Assembly (NCBI GenBank): GCA_016649475.1
Contig: JAENXP010000236.1
Location: 1 to 5,168, forward strand
Direction of reading: 5' to 3'
Source of the DNA: Burkholderiales bacterium
GTDB taxonomy: Bacteria; Pseudomonadota; Gammaproteobacteria; Burkholderiales; SG8-39
DNA: 5,168 bases
The position numbers were made by a program, and so were the translations under genes. How positions within the stretch are numbered: position 1 is the stretch's first letter; the number at the start of each line of letters is the position of its first letter. The notes beneath the pieces are model-generated. The model saw only the letters and a program-made list of their open reading frames with translations, was not told the DNA's origin and did not search any database. This document shows, one piece after another, positions 1 through 5,168 of the stretch.

Positions 1-326
1 ACGAAGGCCGCGATGGAGGACTTCATGTCGGCGGCGCCGCGGCCATAGAGCTTGCCTTCGCGCAGGCTGGGTTCGAACGGGTCGCTCTGCCACTGCTCCA
101 GCGGGCCGGTAGGCACCACGTCGGTGTGTCCGGCAAAGCAAATCAAGGGCTTGGCCTGGCCGTGGCGTGCCCACAGATTGTTCACCTCACCGCAGCGCAT
201 GCTCTCCAGGGTGAAACCCAGCGGCTTGAGCCGCCGGGCGACAATATCCTGGCAGCCGGCGTCGTCCGGCGTGACCGAACGCTGGCGTACTAGCTGCTGC
301 AGAAGATCCAGGGTGGCTGAGCTCAT
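1..326 (-). CDS. dapE: Succinyl-diaminopimelate desuccinylase, N-terminal part (cut by window edge)
   Basis: DapE is a cytoplasmic di-zinc M20-family hydrolase. It splits N-succinyl-LL-2,6-diaminopimelate into succinate and LL-diaminopimelate in the lysine and peptidoglycan precursor pathway. The 108 codons visible begin [17 protein letters not shown] and carry the hallmark motifs: [11 protein letters not shown] (residues 64-74, with metal ligand His67 and Asp69) and [15 protein letters not shown] (94-108, with bridging ligand Asp100). This numbering agrees with the known Haemophilus enzyme. The family is about 375 residues, so roughly 270 residues, including the Glu pair and the distal zinc ligands, lie left of the window. 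ATG 326 is chosen because an in-frame TAG lies at 333-335; the only other option is TTG 329. No Shine-Dalgarno sequence is visible before this start. The gene follows pilU after an 84-bp gap on the same strand. Confidence 0.95.
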   Translation of the reverse strand, partial: MSSATLDLLQQLVRQRSVTPDDAGCQDIVARRLKPLGFTLESMRCGEVNNLWARHGQAKPLICFAGHTDVVPTGPLEQWQSDPFEPSLREGKLYGRGAADMKSSIAAF

Positions 327-384
327 CAAACACTAATCGGGAATGAATGCGGGCAGGCGTTCAAAGTGAAATCCTGCGGTCAAT

Positions 385-406
385 GGGCGCAAGCTCAGGC
401 GCGCCC
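385..406. repeat. GC-rich inverted repeat between pilU and dapE
   Basis: GGGCGC (385-390) and GCGCCC (401-406) form a 6-bp GC stem around a 10-nt loop, five bases after the pilU stop codon on the leftward strand. No T-tract follows on either strand, so it is not a convincing intrinsic terminator. It could be a weak pause or an mRNA 3'-end stabilising hairpin. In a GC-rich sequence a stem this short may be chance. Confidence 0.35.
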
Positions 407-410
407 GCAG

Positions 411-1589
411 CTATTGCGTCGGCTCGTCGGCGATGATCTTGAAGTCCTCCAAGGAGCCGGTGGCCTCCGGCTTGAATGCCTCTTCTGGTTCTTTTTGCGC
501 CATGGCGGCCGTGGCAGCGCCGCCGTCGCCCTCGGACTGGTTCATCAGCCACATCAGGTTGGTGGCGGAATCGGCGTTGCCCAGCGCCTCCTCCTTGCTG
601 ATCACGCCTTCCTTGTACATTTTGAACAGCGCCTGCTCAAAGGTTTGCGAGCCGGGTGTCATGCTCTTTTCCATCGCGTCCTTGATTTCGCTGATCGCCC
701 CCTTGTCGATGAGTTCGGCGGTGTAGCGCGTGTTGAGCAACACTTCCACCGCCGCGGCGCGCCCGCCCCTCAGTGTTTTGATCAGGCGCTGCGATATCAC
801 CGCCCTGAGGGTCGCCGCCAGATCCTGCAACAGCGACGGCCGGTTTTCCAGAGGATAGAAGCTGATGACGCGGTTCATCGCATGGTAGCTGTTGTTGGCA
901 TGCAGGGTCGCCAGGCAGAGGTGGCCGGACTGGGCGTAAGCGATTGCCGCGGCCATGGTGTCTTTGTCGCGGATCTCGCCGATCAGGATGCAGTCGGGCG
1001 CCTGCCGCAGCGCGTTCTTCAGGGCGACCTTGAAGTCGAGCGTGTCGGTGCCGACTTCCCGCTGGTTGACGATGCATTTCTTGTTGGTGAAAATGAATTC
1101 CACCGGGTCCTCGAGGGTCAGGATATGTCCGGACTTGGTGGCGTTCCTGAGATCGAGCATGGCTGCGAGCGTGGTCGACTTGCCCGAACCGGTAGCGCCG
1201 ACCATCAGGATCAGGCCGCGCTTCTCCATGATCACTTCCCTCAACACCGGCGGGACGCCCAGCGTCTCGATATTGGGCACCACGCCGGGGATATAGCGCA
1301 CCACCACCGCCGGCTCGGTCTTTTGACGAAAAGCGCTGATGCGAAAGGTGCCGACGCCGGGAAGCGGAAAGGCGGTATTTAACTCCAGCGTCTCCTCGAA
1401 TTCCATTTTTTGCTTGTCGGTCAGTACCTCGGACAGCAGACTGAGTACGTTCTCCCCGTCCATTATTTGCTGATTGATCGGCATGGCGGTGCCGTTGATC
1501 TTGATATTGATGGGCGAACCGACTGAAAGGAAAATGTCGGAGGCTTTTTTCTCCGCCATCAACTGGAACAGACGTTTCATCGCAGACAT
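411..1589 (-). CDS. pilU: PilU-like type IV pilus retraction ATPase
   Basis: This is a hexameric AAA-type secretion ATPase of the PilT/PilU family, acting at the cytoplasmic base of type IV pili to help pilus retraction and twitching. Its 392 residues comprise an N-terminal PAS-like domain (about 1-100), then a RecA-like core with Walker [10 protein letters not shown] (131-139, Lys137), Asp box LEDPVE (159-164), Walker B ILIGEIRD (201-208, Glu205) and His box GHLCLATLH (222-230). GATG rather than GPTG in Walker A, absence of the PilT AIRNLIRE motif (here EIKDAMEKS, 301-309) and the length favour PilU over PilT. Residues 352-392 form an acidic low-complexity tail ending [16 protein letters not shown] 1589 has a good AGGGAG ribosome site (1597-1602, 7-nt spacing); ATG 1580 is an alternative. 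No pilT lies beside it, unlike the usual pilTU pair, so it may be a dispersed or second paralogue. Confidence 0.9.
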   Translation of the reverse strand: MSAMKRLFQLMAEKKASDIFLSVGSPINIKINGTAMPINQQIMDGENVLSLLSEVLTDKQKMEFEETLELNTAFPLPGVGTFRISAFRQKTEPAVVVRYIPGVVPNIETLGVPPVLREVIMEKRGLILMVGATGSGKSTTLAAMLDLRNATKSGHILTLEDPVEFIFTNKKCIVNQREVGTDTLDFKVALKNALRQAPDCILIGEIRDKDTMAAAIAYAQSGHLCLATLHANNSYHAMNRVISFYPLENRPSLLQDLAATLRAVISQRLIKTLRGGRAAAVEVLLNTRYTAELIDKGAISEIKDAMEKSMTPGSQTFEQALFKMYKEGVISKEEALGNADSATNLMWLMNQSEGDGGAATAAMAQKEPEEAFKPEATGSLEDFKIIADEPTQ

Positions 1590-1792
1590 TGACTTTCTCC
1601 CTTTAACGGTCCGCGCGCGGACCCGGTGGGGCGCAGGGGCCCAAACCGGCTTTGCGCGCGTGCGCTTCCATCATCCGTCGCGTGCAGTTCCTTGATGCTG
1701 GTCTTATCCCCGGTCCTGGCATCCACGCGCTTGACCATGGCCGCGCAGTACAGGCTATATTTTCCATCAGGCGAAGGCAGATTGCCAGACAT
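1577..1792 (-). CDS. Possible small ORF upstream of pilU, unrecognised
   Basis: This 71-codon ORF begins [16 protein letters not shown] and continues [20 protein letters not shown]. Its first half has GC-ending codons and a mixed, charged composition that look protein-like; the C-terminal half (about residue 46 on) is rich in R, G, P and S, as expected of non-coding GC-rich sequence. Its TGA overlaps the second possible pilU ATG as ATGA (1577-1580), a coupling-type arrangement. The ATG at 1792 has AGGTGG only 2 nt upstream, too close for a good ribosome site; GTG 1798 is an alternative. Another frame (ATG 1674 or 1671 to TAA 1603) reads [18 protein letters not shown] and stops just before the pilU ribosome site, so a frameshifted gene remnant is also possible. 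I do not recognise the product and it may not be a gene. Confidence 0.3.
   Translation of the reverse strand: MSGNLPSPDGKYSLYCAAMVKRVDARTGDKTSIKELHATDDGSARAQSRFGPLRPTGSARGPLKGESQCLR
1597..1602 (-). promoter_or_regulatory. Shine-Dalgarno site of pilU
   Basis: AGGGAG on the leftward strand lies 7 nt before ATG 1589. It supports that ATG over the in-frame ATG at 1580, which would be 16 nt away. Confidence 0.7.
1608..1623. repeat. Perfect 16-bp palindrome in the pilU leader
   Basis: GGTCCGCGCGCGGACC is a perfect 16-bp palindrome. As RNA it can fold into a 6-bp stem (GGUCCG/CGGACC) with a CGCG loop. On the leftward strand it ends 5 nt before the pilU ribosome site at 1597-1602. This position fits either a structural element affecting pilU translation or a protein-binding site. 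No U-tract follows, so it is not a standard terminator. The function is inferred from position only. Confidence 0.55.
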
Positions 1793-1834
1793 TACCACCT
1801 ACATTACCACCGATGAAGATTCTGGCAGATTGCC
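1776..1834. repeat. Nested direct and inverted repeats in the queF-pilU gap
   Basis: GGCAGATTGCC occurs at 1776-1786 and again at 1824-1834, 48 bp apart. Each copy is itself a short dyad, GGCA-N3-TGCC. Extended outward, the two copies also form an inverted pair, TGCCAGA (1783-1789) with TCTGGCA (1821-1827), a perfect 7-bp stem; the outer GGCA/TGCC add 4 bp across a 3x3 internal loop. Inside the loop is a 12-bp tandem duplication, ACATTACCACC(T/G), at 1789-1800 and 1801-1812. The whole element starts 14 bp past the queF stop codon on the leftward strand. Confidence 0.65.
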
Positions 1835-1848
1835 TGTTCGGATTCTTG

Positions 1849-2265
1849 TCAATTGGTATTCGACGATGATTCGAAGCGCTGTAGATCCACCTCAGACTGG
1901 GGCTTCCAGCCTTTCTTGCGATGTTCCGCCACCACGGTGGTGAAAATGCCGCCGCGCACATAGAATTTCGCGCTCAAGCGCATGAATCGCGGGCGCGTGG
2001 CGCCGGCCAGATCATCGAGAATGCGATTGGTGACCGCCTCATGGAAGGCACCCTGGCTGCGGTAGGACCAGATATACAGCTTGAGGCTTTTCAGTTCCAG
2101 GCATTTGCGCTCGGGGATATAGTCCAGCACCAAGCGCGCGAAATCCGGCTGCCCGGTAAGGGGGCAAAGGCAGGTAAATTCCGGAATCTCCATATGGATC
2201 AGATAGTCCCGCTCGGGACTGGGATTGACGAAGGTACTCGGTTTGATGCTGGGTTTGGCGGGCAT
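1849..2265 (-). CDS. queF: NADPH-dependent 7-cyano-7-deazaguanine reductase (preQ0 reductase), short type
   Basis: QueF reduces the nitrile of preQ0 to the aminomethyl of preQ1 with two NADPH, a step in making the queuosine base of tRNA; it is a cytoplasmic tunnelling-fold enzyme. With the ATG start the protein is 138 residues ([15 protein letters not shown]...), the usual size of the single-domain YkvM-type family and about half the enterobacterial form. Visible motifs, in this numbering, are [14 protein letters not shown] (30-43) with the thioimide-forming Cys34 and acid Asp41, the family signature ELKSLKLY (57-64), and FHE (74-76) with His75 and the substrate-binding Glu76. ATG 2265 is preferred to TTG 2283, which adds MFSERR: a TATAAT box at 2296-2301 would place the transcript start only a few bases from the TTG. 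No clear ribosome site is seen for either start. It is divergent from smc. Confidence 0.94.
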   Translation of the reverse strand: MPAKPSIKPSTFVNPSPERDYLIHMEIPEFTCLCPLTGQPDFARLVLDYIPERKCLELKSLKLYIWSYRSQGAFHEAVTNRILDDLAGATRPRFMRLSAKFYVRGGIFTTVVAEHRKKGWKPQSEVDLQRFESSSNTN

Positions 2266-2295
2266 GCGGCGCTCGGAAAACAAAGTTAAGATGGT

Positions 2296-2301
2296 ATTAT
2301 A
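2296..2301 (-). promoter_or_regulatory. Probable -10 box of a queF promoter
   Basis: The leftward strand reads TATAAT, a perfect sigma-70 -10 hexamer, 30 bp upstream of the queF ATG. The -35 position (TTATTC at 2319-2324 with a 17-bp spacer) is a poor match, so the promoter may depend on an activator. Transcription would begin near 2289, giving a leader of about 24 nt to ATG 2265. Confidence 0.45.
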
Positions 2302-2302
2302 T

Positions 2303-2343
2303 CGGTTGCCAACAAACCGAATAAAACCGGTCGAAAACCGGTT
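2303..2343. repeat. Helically phased AACCG repeats in the queF-smc divergent region
   Basis: AACCG occurs on the + strand at 2315-2319, 2325-2329 and 2336-2340, so start-to-start spacings are 10 and 11 bp, about one helical turn. Each copy is preceded by at least one further A (A-rich tracts). An inverted copy, CGGTT, sits at 2303-2307, adjacent to the leftward TATAAT box, and pairs as CGGTT-N7-AACCG with the first copy. The third copy is part of the palindrome GAAAACCGGTTTTC (2333-2346). The array covers the expected -35 region of the queF promoter and looks operator-like; bent DNA from phased A-tracts is an alternative reading. Confidence 0.5.
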
Positions 2344-2345
2344 TT
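2323..2345. repeat. Perfect 9-bp hairpin upstream of smc
   Basis: AAAACCGGT (2323-2331), loop CGAAA (2332-2336) and ACCGGTTTT (2337-2345) form an uninterrupted 9-bp stem. The A-rich 5' arm and T-rich 3' arm resemble a bidirectional intrinsic terminator with a short CCGG core. It ends 17 nt before the smc GTG. If smc is transcribed from upstream of it, the hairpin is in the leader RNA and could attenuate smc; it could also block antisense transcription into queF. Confidence 0.5.
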
Positions 2346-2362
2346 CTGAAGAAAAAACTCCT

Positions 2363-5168
2363 GTGCGCCTTACTCAAATCAAGTTAGTCGGATTCAAGTC
2401 TTTCGTCGATCCCACCTCCATCGCCGTACCGGGACAGCTCGTCGGCATCGTCGGACCCAACGGTTGCGGGAAATCCAATGTGATCGACGCGGTGCGGTGG
2501 GTGCTGGGCGAGTCGCGCGCCTCGGCCCTGCGCGGCGATTCCATGCAGGACGTCATTTTCAACGGCTCGGCGCAGCGAAAACCGGTGGCGCGCGCCAGTG
2601 TCGAGCTGACCTTCGACAACAGCCTGGGCAAGGCCGCTGGCCAGTGGTCGCAGTATGCGGAAATCTCGGTCAAACGGGTGCTGACGCGCGAAGGCGAGTC
2701 GCTGTATTACATCAACAACAGCCATGTGCGCCGGCGTGATATTCAAGATATTTTCATGGGCACCGGCCTGGGGCCGCGCGCCTACGCCATCATCGAACAG
2801 GGAATGATCTCGCGCATCATCGAGGCCAAGCCGGAAGAGCTGCGCGTGTTCCTGGAGGAAGCGGCGGGCATCTCCAAGTATAAGGAGCGGCGCCGCGAGA
2901 CCGAACACCGGCTGCATGACACGCGCGAAAACCTGTCGCGGGTGGCCGACATCTGCGAGGAACTGGCGCTGCAGATCGACAAGCTCGAGGCGCAGGCCAA
3001 AGTTGCCATGCAGTTCAAGGAGCTGCAAGGCGACATGCAGCGCAAGCAGAACCTGATGTGGCTGTTGCGCAAGACCGAAGCCGACAACGAGGCACAGCGC
3101 CATGCGCGCGAAATCGACAGGGCCGCGAACGAGCTGGAAGCGGAGACTGCACGCCTGCGCGAGATCGAGAAACGCCTGGAAGAAGTGCGCAGCGCACATT
3201 ACCAGGCGGGCGACGCGCTCGGCAACGCGCAGGGCGAACTCTATGCCGCCAACACCGAAGTGCAGCGGCTTGAAACCGAGATTCGCTATATCGGCGAGAG
3301 CCGCGCCCGTCTTGAAAGCCAGATCGCGCAACTCACCGGACAAAGCGAACAATGGCAGCAGCAGGCGGGCGAACTGAACGGTGCACTCGCCATGTGGCAG
3401 GGGCGGCAGGGCGGCGCCGTGCAAAGGCTGCAGGAGGCGCGCGAGCGGGTGACGGCGGAATCGGCCAAGCTTCCCGAGGCTGATCAGGCTTTCCGCGCCG
3501 CACAGGCCAGGCTGGCCGAGGAACGTACCGGCCTGTCCCAGACCGAGCAGGCGCTCAAGATCGAGCAGACGCATATCAACCATGCGGAAAGGACGCTGCA
3601 GGGCCTGGGGCAGCGGCATGAGCGCCTGATTGCCGAACACGAAGGCCTGGCTCGGCCGGATGCCGCCGCGATCGAGGACCAGCAGCGCCAGATTGCCGAA
3701 CTGGCGGAAGAGCTGGCGCGCAAGGATGCGCAGCTTGCCACTCAGCTGGAGCAGCTGCCTGGCCTGGAAAATGCGCGCAGGACGGCGCAGGAAAAACTCG
3801 ACGCGCAGCAGCGCGAGCAGGCCGGGCTCGAATCGCGCCTGGCGACGCTGAAACAGGTGCAGGACCAGGTAGAGAGCAACGCCCAGATCCACGAATGGCT
3901 GATCAAACACCGGCTGGATGCGCTGCCGCGCCTGTGGCAGCAGGTACGGGTGGAGGCTGGATGGGAGACCGCGTTCGAAGCGGTGCTGCGAGAAAAATTG
4001 CACGCTGTGGAAGCGGCACAGCCCGAACTGCTGCAGGGTATGTTCGAAGACGCGCCGCCGGCGAAACTGAGTGTCTATACCGCCACGGCGGCGGTCCCGG
4101 ACCCGGCGCTGGAAGGCATGCGGCCTCTTGCATCCCTGCTCGGAATCCACGACGAAGCCGTGCGCGGGGTCATGCAGGATTGGCTGCACGGGGTGTATGC
4201 GGTCGAAGGCCCGCCCGGTGCCGGCGACAGACAATTGCTGCCGCCCGGGGTGATCCTGGTGAGTCGCGAGGGGCATCAGTTCTCGCGCAGCGCGGTCAGC
4301 TTCCATGCCGCCGACCCGGGAGATACCGGCATACTCGCTCGCCAGCGCGAAATCGAGGACCTCGGCGCCCAGTTGCGCTTGCGCGAGGAGACCTTGCGCC
4401 AGGCGCGCACCGAACAACATGTGGTCGAGGCCGCGCTCGGCGGCCACAACCAGCGACTGGCGACGCAGCGGCAGGAAGCGGCGAGCCTGAAGCAGCGGGT
4501 ACATGAGCAGCAGATGGAGAACCTCAGGCTTTCGCAGGGGCTGGAGCGTTTTCGGGAGCGCAGCCGGCAGATTCAGCTCGAGTTGGATGAAATCGCGCGT
4601 CAGCAGGAGGTCGAGCACGCCAGTCAGGCAGCAGCCGAGGCCAGTCTGGCCAGCCATCTGCAAATCATGGATGTGGCGGCGGCCCAGGTTCATCTTGCCG
4701 AGCAGGCGTACAGGCAAGCCGAGGACGCGCTGAATGGCGCAAGGCAGGCGCTGCAGCAAAGCGAGCACGAAGAGCAAGAAGCGGTGTTTTACGAAAAAGA
4801 ATGTTCTTCTAAAATCAATGAAATAAAATCATCACTTCAAGTAATACTAGAGCAATCTGGCGCGGCCGCACAGCAACTCGGACAGCTGAAGTCCGATCTG
4901 GCGGCGCAACAGGACGAGGGCCTGAAGCAACGCCTGCAGGTCCAGCTCGAACTAAGGGTACAGCGCGAGCAGGCGCTGGGCGCTGCCCGCTCGCTGCAAG
5001 AGGAGCTGGCCCAGGGCCTGCGCAGTTCAGAGGAGGAGCGGCTGGTATGTGAGCAAAAGCTGGAGCCGCTCAGGAACCGCATCAACGAGCTGCGTCTGAA
5101 GGAGCAGGCAGCGCGCCTCAATAAGGAACAGTACGCCAATCAACTGTTCGAGGCCGGCGCCGACGAAG
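2363..5168 (+). CDS. smc: Chromosome partition/condensation protein Smc, 3' end cut by window
   Basis: Smc is the ATPase of the SMC-ScpAB condensin, which loads near the origin, extrudes DNA loops and helps segregate chromosomes. The frame is open from GTG 2363 to the window edge (935 codons). The N-terminal head (about 1-165) has Walker [10 protein letters not shown] (31-39, Lys37), the R-loop Arg57 in [15 protein letters not shown] (55-69), and [16 protein letters not shown] (154-169). The first coiled-coil arm (about 170-505) is rich in Q, E, A and R. The hinge (about 510-660) includes [20 protein letters not shown] and ends [12 protein letters not shown]; the returning arm follows. Usual length is about 1,170 residues, so some 235 are missing, including the ABC signature, Walker B and D-loop. 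GTG is chosen because [14 protein letters not shown] is the family start; only a weak GAAG (2348-2351) precedes it. Residues 809-832 are encoded by an unusually AT-rich patch. Confidence 0.96.
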   Translation, partial: MRLTQIKLVGFKSFVDPTSIAVPGQLVGIVGPNGCGKSNVIDAVRWVLGESRASALRGDSMQDVIFNGSAQRKPVARASVELTFDNSLGKAAGQWSQYAEISVKRVLTREGESLYYINNSHVRRRDIQDIFMGTGLGPRAYAIIEQGMISRIIEAKPEELRVFLEEAAGISKYKERRRETEHRLHDTRENLSRVADICEELALQIDKLEAQAKVAMQFKELQGDMQRKQNLMWLLRKTEADNEAQRHAREIDRAANELEAETARLREIEKRLEEVRSAHYQAGDALGNAQGELYAANTEVQRLETEIRYIGESRARLESQIAQLTGQSEQWQQQAGELNGALAMWQGRQGGAVQRLQEARERVTAESAKLPEADQAFRAAQARLAEERTGLSQTEQALKIEQTHINHAERTLQGLGQRHERLIAEHEGLARPDAAAIEDQQRQIAELAEELARKDAQLATQLEQLPGLENARRTAQEKLDAQQREQAGLESRLATLKQVQDQVESNAQIHEWLIKHRLDALPRLWQQVRVEAGWETAFEAVLREKLHAVEAAQPELLQGMFEDAPPAKLSVYTATAAVPDPALEGMRPLASLLGIHDEAVRGVMQDWLHGVYAVEGPPGAGDRQLLPPGVILVSREGHQFSRSAVSFHAADPGDTGILARQREIEDLGAQLRLREETLRQARTEQHVVEAALGGHNQRLATQRQEAASLKQRVHEQQMENLRLSQGLERFRERSRQIQLELDEIARQQEVEHASQAAAEASLASHLQIMDVAAAQVHLAEQAYRQAEDALNGARQALQQSEHEEQEAVFYEKECSSKINEIKSSLQVILEQSGAAAQQLGQLKSDLAAQQDEGLKQRLQVQLELRVQREQALGAARSLQEELAQGLRSSEEERLVCEQKLEPLRNRINELRLKEQAARLNKEQYANQLFEAGADE
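4787..4858 (+). other. AT-rich, atypical-codon patch inside smc
   Basis: These 24 codons encode [24 protein letters not shown] (Smc residues 809-832) in the returning coiled coil. By my count, 21 of 24 codons end in A or T, including ATA twice, CTA, GTA, TCA twice and TCT three times, and positions 4791-4850 contain only 15 G/C of 60. Flanking smc sequence is strongly GC-rich with GC-ending codons, and the edges are sharp. The reading frame is unbroken. The patch also contains a promoter-like pair, TTTACG (4788-4793) and TAAAAT (4810-4815), 16 bp apart, which may be incidental. Confidence 0.7.

Noticed and set aside
379..384. Separate dapE promoter from TTGACC on the - strand
   Set aside because: The hexamer is close to a -35, but the sequence 16-18 bp downstream is GC-rich with no -10-like box.
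366..1382. 338-codon + strand ORF antisense to pilU
   Set aside because: It mirrors the pilU reading frame and has no recognisable motif; pilU carries Walker A, Walker B, Asp and His boxes on the other strand.
1776..1834. Sigma-54 promoter before pilU from TGGCA...TGC
   Set aside because: On either strand the GG and GC elements are not at the 10-bp spacing required for a -24/-12 promoter.
2266..2283. TTG start at 2283 adding six residues to QueF
   Set aside because: It would lie within a few bases of the start predicted from the TATAAT box, has no ribosome site, and the added MFSERR does not resemble a QueF N-terminus. ATG 2265 gives the normal family length.
2266..2295. preQ1 riboswitch before queF
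   Set aside because: The likely queF leader is only about 24 nt and shows no pseudoknot-forming stem or C-rich/A-rich aptamer pattern of the known preQ1 classes.
2306..2334. + strand sigma-70 promoter for smc using TTGCCA (2306-2311)
   Set aside because: The -35 matches 5 of 6, but no acceptable -10 is found 16-18 bp downstream (sequence is CGGTCGAA-like), so I do not annotate it.
2384..4777. 797-codon open reading frame on the - strand inside smc
   Set aside because: It is fully antisense to smc, which is certain from its motifs. The translation is L/R/Q/F/H-rich low-information sequence with no domain, as expected of the complement of GC-ending codons in a Q/E/A/R-rich coiled coil.
2363..5168. 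MukB or Rad50/SbcC instead of Smc
   Set aside because: The N-terminus, R-loop, [16 protein letters not shown] block and large hinge around residues 510-660 are those of Smc; SbcC has a zinc-hook CxxC at the apex and MukB has a different head and a shorter hinge.

Overview
The window looks like a core chromosomal segment of a GC-rich proteobacterium, most likely a betaproteobacterium (perhaps near Nitrosomonadales; this is inference from protein style only). Three things point this way. The Smc protein has the beta/gamma-type N-terminus ([18 protein letters not shown]). QueF is the short single-domain type rather than the long enterobacterial type. A type IV pilus PilU-family ATPase is present. 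No mobile element, CRISPR array, rRNA or tRNA gene was seen.

Layout: three firm genes run leftward. From the left edge they are dapE (5' part only, 1-326), a pilU-like retraction ATPase gene (411-1589) and queF (1849-2265). One gene, smc, runs rightward from a GTG at 2363 and is still open at the right edge (935 codons in the window). queF and smc are divergent, with their starts about 97 bp apart. A small, uncertain leftward ORF (1577-1792) lies between queF and pilU and overlaps the pilU start.

The genes serve unrelated housekeeping roles: lysine/peptidoglycan precursor synthesis (DapE), pilus retraction (PilU), queuosine tRNA modification (QueF) and chromosome organisation (Smc). No shared pathway is evident. 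pilU and dapE are 84 bp apart on the same strand and could be co-transcribed.

The most interesting structure is between and inside the genes. The queF/smc divergent region holds AACCG repeats one helical turn apart and a perfect 9-bp hairpin that can form in the smc leader. The queF-pilU gap holds nested direct and inverted repeats, and a perfect 16-bp palindrome just before the pilU ribosome binding site. Inside the smc coiled coil, a 24-codon patch is strikingly AT-rich with rare-type codons. I see no convincing new multi-gene system here.
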